A stretch of DNA of 6,324 nt from Caldifarciminota bacterium (lineage in GTDB: Bacteria > Hydrothermota > 32-111 > QNBC01). The notes beneath the pieces were generated by a model that saw only the letters and a program-made list of their open reading frames with translations, did no database searches and was not told the DNA's origin. Below are positions 1 to 5,161 of this stretch, one piece after another. Position 1 is the stretch's first letter. Each line of letters begins with the position of its first letter. The translations under genes and the position numbers were made by a program. The DNA lies in assembly GCA_023132105.1 (NCBI GenBank), contig JAGLYS010000018.1, positions 1-6,324 on the forward strand, read 5' to 3'.

Positions 1-20
1 TCACTTCGTTCGCAATGACA
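1..20. repeat. Fragment of a dispersed TGTCATTGCGA-type repeat
   Basis: The window opens inside a short element whose reverse complement begins TGTCATTGCGAACGAAGTGA. Elements of this form are, from general knowledge, among the commonest dispersed intergenic repeats in many bacterial genomes. Only one end is visible, so its full extent is unknown. No coding potential is seen here. Confidence 0.4.
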
Positions 21-55
21 TGATCTTTTTTGTAAATCGTTAACCGTAAATTGCA

Positions 56-72
56 AATTGTAGGGGCACGAT
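56..72 (+). repeat. Dispersed repeat, copy 1 (AATTGTAGGGGCACGAT)
   Basis: This 17-nt sequence is exactly repeated at 996-1012, and a shortened form (ATTGTAGGGGCA) lies at 932-943. The copies sit on either side of the minus-strand beta-barrel gene. Here the element lacks the inverted second half that makes the right-hand copy a perfect hairpin, so it looks decayed. Confidence 0.7.
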
Positions 73-86
73 CCCTTTTCCTTTCT

Positions 87-133
87 TGTCATTCTGGGCC
101 ATGTGCTGGCCCTGAAATAAATTCAGGGTGACA
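87..133. repeat. Double-hairpin intergenic repeat bounded by TGTCA/TGACA
   Basis: TGTCA (87-91) and TGACA (129-133) are inverted and enclose two alternative stems: GGGCC (96-100) with GGCCC (108-112), and CCCTGAA (110-116) with TTCAGGG (122-128). The stems share bases 110-112, so they compete. The second half has the same design (CTGAAATAAA ... TTCAGG-TGAC) as the element at 171-213, indicating members of one repeat family. Confidence 0.6.
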
Positions 134-170
134 TTACTTGATTCAGTATTGATTCAACATCTCATGCTAG

Positions 171-213
171 ATCCTGAAATAAACCTGTCCTGACGCAGGT
201 CAGGATTCAGGAT
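171..213. repeat. Nested-hairpin intergenic repeat
   Basis: ATCCTGAA (171-178) pairs with TTCAGGAT (206-213). Inside, TCCTGAC (188-194) pairs with GTCAGGA (199-205) across a 4-nt loop, stacking directly on the outer stem and leaving a bulge at 179-187. A competing stem, ACCTG (183-187) with CAGGT (196-200), is also possible. It shares the CCTGAAATAAA ... TTCAGG.TGAC frame with 87-133. There is no U-tract after it, so it is not a standard terminator. Confidence 0.65.
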
Positions 214-248
214 GACACCGTAAGGTAAATCGTGTCAGCCCTATTCTC

Positions 249-300
249 TTCGTGAAATAAATATAAAAATTATCTCTTTCCCTTTCGTGTAATTCGTTAT
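249..300 (+). repeat. Dispersed ~52-nt repeat, copy 1
   Basis: This element starts with TTCGTGAAATA (249-259) and ends with TTCGTGTAATTCGTTAT (284-300). Both ends are exactly repeated at 1027-1037 and 1063-1079, with a diverged A/T- and C/T-rich middle of almost equal length. The repeat lies just downstream of the minus-strand beta-barrel gene, and its partner lies upstream of that gene in the same orientation. The remainder to 346 contains only decayed related sequence. Confidence 0.7.
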
Positions 301-346
301 AAATTCGAGAATTCGTGGTGGATCTCTCCCCTCCTTGGTTGTTTGA

Positions 347-823
347 TTAAAATATAAACCTCATTCCTATACCACCATTTATACCGAAACCAGTTGCAGG
401 AATAAGATCCATATATGGAGCAATCTCCATAAAAATGTCAAATGGAGCTTTATAAGGTATAAATTCTATTCCCAATGCACCTTTAATGCCAATCCTTGAA
501 TTATTCGAGAGAATTATCCTGCCACCGAATCCGAAATATAAGGGGATAAGAACATCTCTTGAATGAAAAACATTGTTTGCCTGAATTAAATAATTAGTAT
601 GTAAATATATATTTCTAGAAAAGATAGAATAGGCAATTGCCGCATCTACCGCAGTCGACCTCGATGTCCACATCTTAAGACTAATCCCTGTTGGCTCACC
701 TATCATCGCACCGACACCATATCTAAAATGCTTAACAGGTCTTTTTCTTATTATGTATCTTCTGCCAAGTAATGGATAAAACAGTATCATTAAAATAATT
801 ACAAGACTTAATGTTTTTTTCAT
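347..823 (-). CDS. Small outer-membrane beta-barrel protein (DUF3996/BAPKO_0422-like)
   Basis: This is a 158-residue protein. A short basic N-terminus and a hydrophobic segment (about residues 4-18) look like a Sec signal peptide, although no clear AxA cleavage site is seen near LLG-RR. The rest is alternating polar/hydrophobic beta sequence with landmarks GEPTGISLKMW (42-52), PLYFGFGGRI (94-103), GALGIEF (115-121), and a C-terminal run DLIPATGFGINGGIGMRFIF (139-158) that ends in aromatic Phe, as expected of the beta-signal read by the BAM assembly machinery. The GEPTG...K.W start and P-L-Y-F-G-GGRI centre recall the small barrels annotated DUF3996/BAPKO_0422-like; this is recognition from memory. 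The start is fixed by a good AAGGAG five bases upstream. It is transcribed divergently from the lipoprotein operon. The role is unknown; an outer-membrane porin-like or structural protein is the best inference. Confidence 0.72.
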   Translation of the reverse strand: MKKTLSLVIILMILFYPLLGRRYIIRKRPVKHFRYGVGAMIGEPTGISLKMWTSRSTAVDAAIAYSIFSRNIYLHTNYLIQANNVFHSRDVLIPLYFGFGGRIILSNNSRIGIKGALGIEFIPYKAPFDIFMEIAPYMDLIPATGFGINGGIGMRFIF

Positions 824-828
824 AGTAT

Positions 829-834
829 CTCCTT
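829..834 (-). promoter_or_regulatory. Ribosome binding site of the beta-barrel gene
   Basis: Read on the minus strand this is AAGGAG, five bases before the ATG at 823-821. It supports that start over any internal one. Confidence 0.75.
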
Positions 835-863
835 TTCAATATACTATTAAATATATAACAAAA

Positions 864-879
864 TTACATATATATGTAA
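864..879. promoter_or_regulatory. Perfect 16-bp palindrome in the upstream region of the beta-barrel gene
   Basis: TTACATATATATGTAA reads identically on both strands. It lies 41 bp upstream of the beta-barrel start codon and overlaps the best candidate -10 region for that gene, a position suited to a repressor operator. AT-rich sequence makes such palindromes likelier by chance, so the regulatory role is only suggested. Confidence 0.3.
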
Positions 880-900
880 AGTATTGCTTATTAATTGCAA
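871..900 (-). promoter_or_regulatory. Candidate promoter for the beta-barrel gene
   Basis: On the minus strand TTGCAA (900-895) could serve as a -35 box. CATATA (876-871, 18-nt spacer) or TACATA (878-873, 16-nt spacer) could serve as a -10 box. Both boxes are imperfect, so this is a weak prediction. Confidence 0.3.
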
Positions 901-931
901 TTGAGAAAAAGCCAATCGGCAGTAGGAATGG

Positions 932-950
932 ATTGTAGGGGCAAACCCCT
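932..950 (+). repeat. Variant of the TGTAGGGGCA repeat with a small hairpin
   Basis: ATTGTAGGGGCA (932-943) is shared with the repeats at 56-72 and 996-1012. AGGGG (937-941) pairs with CCCCT (946-950) around a CAAA loop. It is probably a member or relic of the same repeat family. Confidence 0.5.
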
Positions 951-995
951 GAGTCTGACCTAATTTTATTAGTGCAATTAGTTTTAAATTCGTGT

Positions 996-1023
996 AATTG
1001 TAGGGGCACGATGCATCGTGCCC
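996..1023 (+). repeat. Dispersed repeat, copy 2, containing a perfect 20-bp inverted repeat
   Basis: Bases 996-1012 repeat 56-72 exactly. Bases 1004-1023 form a perfect palindrome with half-sites GGGCACGATG and CATCGTGCCC, centred on ATGCAT. The transcript or single strand could fold into a hairpin on either strand. There is no following U-tract. It abuts the second ~52-nt repeat (1027-1079). Confidence 0.7.
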
Positions 1024-1026
1024 TAA

Positions 1027-1079
1027 TTCGTGAAATAGAAATAAAAAATATTCCCCTCTCTATTCGTGTAATTCGTTAT
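1027..1079 (+). repeat. Dispersed ~52-nt repeat, copy 2
   Basis: This is the partner of 249-300: identical ends (TTCGTGAAATA and TTCGTGTAATTCGTTAT) around a diverged middle. A shorter related piece, TTCGTGTAATT, lies at 989-999. Together the two full copies bracket the beta-barrel gene in direct orientation. Confidence 0.7.
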
Positions 1080-1107
1080 TATTTTTCTTTCTTCCTTTTC
1101 GGCTGGC

Positions 1108-1142
1108 GTCTGATGTCTGAAGTCTGATGTCTATTATCTGTT
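1108..1142 (+). repeat. Decaying 7-bp tandem repeat (GTCTGAT)
   Basis: The heptamers read GTCTGAT, GTCTGAA, GTCTGAT, GTCTATT, ATCTGTT: five consecutive units that lose identity from left to right. The 11-nt block GTCTGATGTCT occurs at both 1108-1118 and 1122-1132. It is non-coding and lies in the divergent intergenic region. Confidence 0.65.
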
Positions 1143-1162
1143 ATTCGTAAATTCGCATTGTA

Positions 1163-1186
1163 TCTCCTTCCCTTCCCTTTCCTCCC
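1163..1186 (+). other. Uninterrupted 24-nt pyrimidine tract
   Basis: All 24 bases are C or T, with CCTTCCC-type units and rough mirror symmetry. It lies 39 bp upstream of the -35 box of the lipoprotein promoter. No function can be assigned. The rest of 824-1281 holds only the repeats and promoters listed separately. Confidence 0.5.
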
Positions 1187-1224
1187 GTGTCTATATTCAT
1201 CTACACTTTATTTGGAAGTATCAC

Positions 1225-1253
1225 TTGACATAGATTTATCAATTTGATAGAAT
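1225..1253 (+). promoter_or_regulatory. Near-consensus sigma-70 promoter of the lipoprotein/LysM operon
   Basis: A perfect -35 box TTGACA (1225-1230), a 17-nt spacer and a -10 box TAGAAT (1248-1253), one mismatch from TATAAT. Transcription would start near 1260, giving a leader of about 22 nt that holds little beyond the ribosome binding site. This predicts strong, housekeeping-type expression. Confidence 0.82.
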
Positions 1254-1265
1254 AATCTAAACAAT

Positions 1266-1274
1266 AAAGGAGGT
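1266..1274 (+). promoter_or_regulatory. Full-consensus ribosome binding site of the lipoprotein gene
   Basis: AAAGGAGGT matches the anti-Shine-Dalgarno sequence over nine bases and lies seven bases before the ATG at 1282. It fixes the start codon. Confidence 0.85.
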
Positions 1275-1281
1275 ACGTTAG

Positions 1282-1548
1282 ATGAATAAAATACTAACGA
1301 GAACAACTCTTTTGGTCGCAGTGGCTATGCTAACAATAGGATTAATGGGTTGCGGACCAAAAATGGCTAACAAAAAACAACTGTCAGAACTTGATGAAGC
1401 AAAATCAGCATTTGAATCAGCTCAAACAAAGTATGACAATCTTATCAGCGAAAAAGATAAACTTGAGACACAAAAAGCAAATTTAGCAACTCAACTTGAG
1501 AATATCACCACTGAGCTTAATGAATGCAAAGAAAAAACAGGTAAATAA
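1282..1548 (+). CDS. Small coiled-coil lipoprotein (Lpp-like architecture)
   Basis: This is an 88-residue lipoprotein. The signal peptide has Lys/Arg at 3 and 7, a hydrophobic core at 9-21 and a lipobox L21-M22-G23-C24, so signal peptidase II should cleave before Cys24 and leave a lipid-anchored mature chain of 65 residues. From Leu37 the mature part is a near-continuous coiled coil: L37, A40, F44, A47, Y51, L54, K58, L61, K65, L68, L72, I75, L79 and C82 follow strict 3-4 spacing. Cys82, the only cysteine after the lipid anchor, falls in a core position close to the C-terminus. Size and layout resemble Braun's lipoprotein, but no C-terminal cross-linking tail (Lpp ends in Tyr-Arg-Lys) is evident, although the last residue is Lys. 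It is first in an operon with the LysM gene 11 nt downstream. The partner and membrane are inferred. Confidence 0.85.
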   Translation: MNKILTRTTLLVAVAMLTIGLMGCGPKMANKKQLSELDEAKSAFESAQTKYDNLISEKDKLETQKANLATQLENITTELNECKEKTGK

Positions 1549-1549
1549 C

Positions 1550-1556
1550 GGAGGAG
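1550..1556 (+). promoter_or_regulatory. Ribosome binding site of the LysM gene
   Basis: GGAGGAG lies in the 11-nt gap between the lipoprotein stop codon and the ATG at 1560. The GGAGG core is five bases from the start. Confidence 0.8.
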
Positions 1557-1559
1557 AAT

Positions 1560-2003
1560 ATGAAAGGAAAAGTAACATTAATTATTCTAGTAATATTTCT
1601 TATCGCTTTCTTCTCTGTGTCATTAAGTGCTGCTGAAAAGAAAATCACAGGAAAAGATGCATTATCAATGATTGAGAACTACAAAGCAAAGGAAGCTGAA
1701 CTACAAACAAAAATAGCCGAAGTAGAGGAAGTAGTAAAATTACTTCAAACAGAGGTGAATGAATTGCAAGGAAAGGTTGATGAGATAGGAGCAGAACTTG
1801 AGCAATGCAAGATAAAACTTGCTGAAAACTCAAAATATGTCGTAGTACCAGGTGATTGGCTGTCAAAACTTGCTGAATATGACAAGGTTTATGGACATGG
1901 AAACTACAGACGCTGGCCGGAAATTTATCGTGCAAATAAGGATCTTATCAAAAATCCAGATCTAATTCTCCCAGGATGGGAACTTAATATCCCACGTCCC
2001 TAA
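1560..2003 (+). CDS. Secreted coiled-coil protein with C-terminal LysM domain
   Basis: This is a 147-residue protein predicted to bind peptidoglycan in the periplasm. Residues 1-24 are a signal peptide (Lys at 2 and 4, hydrophobic 6-20, S-L-S-A24 followed by AE, a normal signal peptidase I site). Residues 38-87 form a coiled coil with core positions I38, Y41, L48, I52, V55, V59, L62, V66, L69, V73, I76, L80, C83 and L87. Residues 93-147 are a LysM domain: YVVVPGDWLSKLAE opens it, YGHGNYRRWPEIYRAN is the central part, and NPDLILPGWELNIP closes it. LysM is a known binder of the N-acetylglucosamine moieties of peptidoglycan. Cys83 is the only cysteine and sits in the same coil register as Cys82 of the upstream lipoprotein. 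It is co-transcribed with that gene. No catalytic domain is present, so a structural or tethering role is likelier than hydrolysis. Confidence 0.87.
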   Translation: MKGKVTLIILVIFLIAFFSVSLSAAEKKITGKDALSMIENYKAKEAELQTKIAEVEEVVKLLQTEVNELQGKVDEIGAELEQCKIKLAENSKYVVVPGDWLSKLAEYDKVYGHGNYRRWPEIYRANKDLIKNPDLILPGWELNIPRP

Positions 2004-2019
2004 TATAAATAGATATAGA

Positions 2020-2039
2020 GAGGGGGGGCTTCCCCCCTC
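2020..2039 (+). other. GC-rich hairpin between the LysM gene and the phoH operon
   Basis: GAGGGGGG (2020-2027) pairs perfectly with CCCCCCTC (2032-2039) around the loop GCTT. It begins 17 nt after the LysM stop codon and ends 14 nt before the PhoH start codon. No U-tract follows on either strand, so it does not meet the intrinsic-terminator rule. It could be a pause or attenuation site, or a 3'-end stabiliser for the lipoprotein/LysM transcript. The G-run is Shine-Dalgarno-like but is buried in the stem. Confidence 0.6.
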
Positions 2040-2053
2040 CAGATAAATTAAAT

Positions 2054-3013
2054 ATGAAATCAATATTTGAAATTGAGAATATAGATAAATTAGCTCTATT
2101 GGGGCAAGGGGATAGAAATATAAGGTATATTAAAAATTTTATACCTGTTAGTATAGTTCTTCGTAATAATAAATTAATATTAAGCGGGAAAAAAAACGAT
2201 ATTGAAAGAGTAAATAAAATTTTAAACATATTTATCAATAAAGTAAAGGGAGGAGATTATATTTCGGAAGATGATTTACATTTTGCTGTTCAATCGGTAC
2301 TTAAGGATTATAGCCTTGAATATAATAATATTACAATAGATACATACAAAAGAAGGATAAAACCTCGCAGTAAAAATCAATCGTTTTATATAGATGCTAT
2401 ACAAAACAGCAAAATTGTTATTTCAATAGGCCCAGCGGGAACAGGTAAAACATATCTCGCAGTAGCTAAAGCCGTATCAGCTCTAAAACAAAATAGGATT
2501 AAAAAAATAATACTCGTTAGACCTGCCGTTGAAGCGGGAGAATCTCTTGGTTACCTGCCAGGTAATTATGAAGATAAGATACTCCCCTATTTGAGACCTT
2601 TGTATGATGCTTTATATGATATGGTTCCCTTTGATAAGGTTGAAACCTTAATTAGTAAACAGCTAATTGAAATCAGTCCCCTTGCATATATGAGAGGGCG
2701 AACAATGTCTGATGCTTTTGTTATTTTAGATGAAGCTCAAAATACTACACAGACACAGATGAAAATGTTTCTCACAAGAATGGGTTTAAACACAAATCTT
2801 GTAATAACCGGAGATATTACACAAGTAGATTTACCAAGCGGTGTTTTTTCCGGACTTATTGAATCACAGAGTGTTTTAGATAATATCCCGGGCATTCAAT
2901 TTGTTTATTTTGATGAAAATGATGTAGTAAGACATCCGCTTATTCGGGATATTATTCTGGCATATGAAAATTACAATATGATAAAGAATGGAAACAAAGA
3001 AAATGACAGTTGA
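2054..3013 (+). CDS. ybeZ: PhoH-like ATPase (YbeZ type)
   Basis: This is a cytoplasmic P-loop NTPase of 319 residues, the usual family length. The N-terminal part (about 1-65) is a small KH-like region with LLGQGDRNI (15-23) and LILSGKK (41-47). The ATPase domain shows Walker A GPAGTGKT (126-133), the family motif VRPAVEAGESLGYLPG (155-170), Walker B VILDEAQN (223-230), the sensor-like segment TGDITQVDLP (252-261) and VRHPLI (292-297). YbeZ proteins bind nucleotide and RNA and associate with YbeY in ribosomal RNA processing; the ybeY gene lies two genes downstream here, supporting the YbeZ assignment over other PhoH-like proteins. The start at 2054 matches where family members begin, but no Shine-Dalgarno is present between the hairpin and the ATG. 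It may be read through from the LysM gene or have its own unseen promoter. Confidence 0.93.
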   Translation: MKSIFEIENIDKLALLGQGDRNIRYIKNFIPVSIVLRNNKLILSGKKNDIERVNKILNIFINKVKGGDYISEDDLHFAVQSVLKDYSLEYNNITIDTYKRRIKPRSKNQSFYIDAIQNSKIVISIGPAGTGKTYLAVAKAVSALKQNRIKKIILVRPAVEAGESLGYLPGNYEDKILPYLRPLYDALYDMVPFDKVETLISKQLIEISPLAYMRGRTMSDAFVILDEAQNTTQTQMKMFLTRMGLNTNLVITGDITQVDLPSGVFSGLIESQSVLDNIPGIQFVYFDENDVVRHPLIRDIILAYENYNMIKNGNKENDS

Positions 3014-5159
3014 GATAAGCAATTTTTATAAAAAAATAAGTAATTATAAACACTTTTCAAAATACCTCTGGATTTTCTCATTATTAATGATAATTTTGTT
3101 CTTAAATATAATAACTCCGAAACCCAAAAATCTTGCAATTAGAATTAATGTGGGGGCTATCGCTACAAAGGATATTATTGCTCCTTATAATTTCCCGATT
3201 TTAAAGGACAGTGCGAAGATTGAGAAGGAAAAAGCCAAAACAATAGACAATACCCTTCCTGTTGTTGATTACAAGGAAACAACAACCGTTCAAATCAAAG
3301 ATGATATAAATAAGTTTTTTAGTTTAATAAATAAAGAAATGTATAAGCAAATACCCCTTTCTGATAAAATCGCTTATGTAAAAAGCATCAGCAATACATC
3401 ATTTGATGATATTATATATAATACTTTACTAAATAAAGATAATATAAAGATTGAAGGATTCTTCCTGAAACTTATCGACAATTTGTATAAAAGTGGAATA
3501 ATACAGGATAAAAGCAAATTACCTTTTAAGAGTACCAAGAAAGTAATATTGAAAATTCATAATACTGAGAAAATAATAGATGCAGATGAGATTTTCTCTA
3601 GAAAAGAGGCAATAACATATATTAAAACAAAATCCAAGACAATATTAAATCCAACCCTTTTCAGATCAATCGAAGCTCTATCCGAATATTATTTAAAACC
3701 TAATCTTGAATACAATTCACAAGAAACTATCAACAAACAGAATGAAGCAATTGCTGCAATCAAATTGGAAAAGGGGTTTGTATCAAAGGGAGAAATGATA
3801 GTTCGTGCCCATGACCCGATAACAATGGAGGTCGAAGAAAAATTAATTTCTATGAAACAATCACAACCAAGCAATTATAGAAGAGAACATTTTCAAATAT
3901 TGTTTGGCAAGAATTTACTTCTTGTTTTACTCTCGATAATATTTTTCTTTATTCTGCTTTCCTTTTGCTATGATATACTTATCGATACTTCTAAGGCATG
4001 GATATTTTTAATCGCATTTATTTTGAATACTATAATAGTTTTATTTGTTCACTCTTATTCATTATTTCTTATAACGATTATCCCATTTGCAATGATTATT
4101 GGATTTCTTATTGATAAAAAATTTGCTGCTGTTGCCGGTATTTTTATAGCATTTATGTATGCGGTAACATTTGGTCTTAATTTTACTCTCCTCCTATTTT
4201 TGATAATAATGAGTCTAATATCTCTGCTTTATATCGATCATTTGCATAGAAGAAGTGGTTTTTATTTAATTCTCATAATGTTAATTTCAGCAGAAATGCT
4301 ATTCATTGCATTTATAGAAATGATAAAATTCAATTCATTCATAGAAATTGTAAGAAACATTGGATATTCTACAGCTAATGTTACGGTATCTATTTTTATT
4401 GTCCTTGGAATTATCCCACTTTTTGAAAGGATATTTAATATTACATCAAGTCTTACATTAATCGAACTTACTGATCTTAATCATCCTCTACTGCAAAAAC
4501 TTGCCATTGAAGCTCCTGGAACACATAATCATAGTCTTAATGTAGCAACAATGTCAGAAGCAGCGGCAAGAAGGATACATGCAAATTCACTACTGTGTCG
4601 AGTAGGGGGATATTTTCACGATATTGGTAAATCAAAAAATCCAATTTACTTTGTTGAAAACCAGATTAATATTCAAAATCCACATAATAGTCTAGCCCCC
4701 AGTATGAGCAAAATTATAATAGTAAATCATATTAAAGATGGTGTTGAAATGGCAAAACAGTATAAATTACCAAAAGAAATTATCGACATTATCAAACAGC
4801 ATCATGGTAATTCGGTTATGGAAGGATTTTATTTTAAGGCGAAAGATAACGGAGAATCTATTATGGAATCGGATTTTAGATACTCCGGACCAAGTCCTAC
4901 ATCGAAAGAAGCCGGGATTATACTTCTTGCGGACTCTATTGAAGCTGCTATCAGAGTTCTTAAAAATCCCGTTCCTCACCGTATCGAAGCACTTATAAAT
5001 CAGATAGTAAAAAACAAATTGCAGGACAATCAACTTAATAACACACCTTTAAATTTTAATGATATTGAAAAAATAAAGGAAGCTTTTCTTCCCTATCTTA
5101 TTGCAATAAACCATAAAAGACTACATTATCCGTCTACTAAGGAATTTACAGAAAAATAA
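2988..5159 (+). CDS. pgpH: 7TM-HD family cyclic-di-AMP phosphodiesterase (PgpH/YqfF type)
   Basis: A 723-residue membrane protein with the full family layout. There is one N-terminal membrane segment (about 26-42), a large extracytoplasmic 7TMR-HDED domain (about 45-300), a multi-span membrane region (about 308-480), and a cytoplasmic HD domain (about 500-710). Metal-binding and catalytic residues are all present: H514 in APGTHNHSL, H544-D545 in GGYFHDIGK (540-548), H581 in VNHIKDG, H605-H606 in KQHHG, and D649 in LLADSIEAA. PgpH-type enzymes hydrolyse the second messenger c-di-AMP to pApA, so this protein probably lowers c-di-AMP in response to an extracytoplasmic cue. It overlaps the end of ybeZ by 26 nt; an alternative ATG at 3003 (residue 6) would reduce the overlap to 11 nt, and neither start has a clear Shine-Dalgarno. 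ybeY follows after 2 nt. Confidence 0.93.
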   Translation: METKKMTVEISNFYKKISNYKHFSKYLWIFSLLMIILFLNIITPKPKNLAIRINVGAIATKDIIAPYNFPILKDSAKIEKEKAKTIDNTLPVVDYKETTTVQIKDDINKFFSLINKEMYKQIPLSDKIAYVKSISNTSFDDIIYNTLLNKDNIKIEGFFLKLIDNLYKSGIIQDKSKLPFKSTKKVILKIHNTEKIIDADEIFSRKEAITYIKTKSKTILNPTLFRSIEALSEYYLKPNLEYNSQETINKQNEAIAAIKLEKGFVSKGEMIVRAHDPITMEVEEKLISMKQSQPSNYRREHFQILFGKNLLLVLLSIIFFFILLSFCYDILIDTSKAWIFLIAFILNTIIVLFVHSYSLFLITIIPFAMIIGFLIDKKFAAVAGIFIAFMYAVTFGLNFTLLLFLIIMSLISLLYIDHLHRRSGFYLILIMLISAEMLFIAFIEMIKFNSFIEIVRNIGYSTANVTVSIFIVLGIIPLFERIFNITSSLTLIELTDLNHPLLQKLAIEAPGTHNHSLNVATMSEAAARRIHANSLLCRVGGYFHDIGKSKNPIYFVENQINIQNPHNSLAPSMSKIIIVNHIKDGVEMAKQYKLPKEIIDIIKQHHGNSVMEGFYFKAKDNGESIMESDFRYSGPSPTSKEAGIILLADSIEAAIRVLKNPVPHRIEALINQIVKNKLQDNQLNNTPLNFNDIEKIKEAFLPYLIAINHKRLHYPSTKEFTEK

Positions 5160-5161
5160 CA

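Noticed and set aside
304..318. Inverted sequence around GAATTC as a terminator for the beta-barrel gene
   Set aside because: The symmetry is short and weak, with no U-tract in the minus-strand direction.
1..1080. CRISPR array or IS-element ends in the repeat-rich spacers
   Set aside because: The repeats are not regularly spaced, the spacers are not of uniform length, and no cas or transposase gene is present.
1645..1935. Open frame of 96 codons on the minus strand
   Set aside because: It lies wholly antisense to the LysM gene, has no ribosome binding site and its sequence is a reverse image of the coiled-coil codons.
2001..2010. TAATATAAAT as a -10 box for the phoH operon
   Set aside because: No acceptable -35 box lies 16-18 nt upstream; the AT-rich match is likely chance.
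2020..2039. Intrinsic terminator after the LysM gene
   Set aside because: The stem is good but there is no U-run after it on either strand, so it is listed as a hairpin of unknown role.
1984..2238. Open frame of 84 codons on the minus strand across the hairpin and the ybeZ start
   Set aside because: It runs antisense to the LysM end and ybeZ start, is low-complexity hydrophobic sequence, and has no ribosome binding site.
4738..5033. Overlapping open frames on both strands inside the pgpH HD domain
   Set aside because: The pgpH frame carries the HD-domain residues H581, H605-H606 and D649 here; the others show no recognisable motif or start signal.
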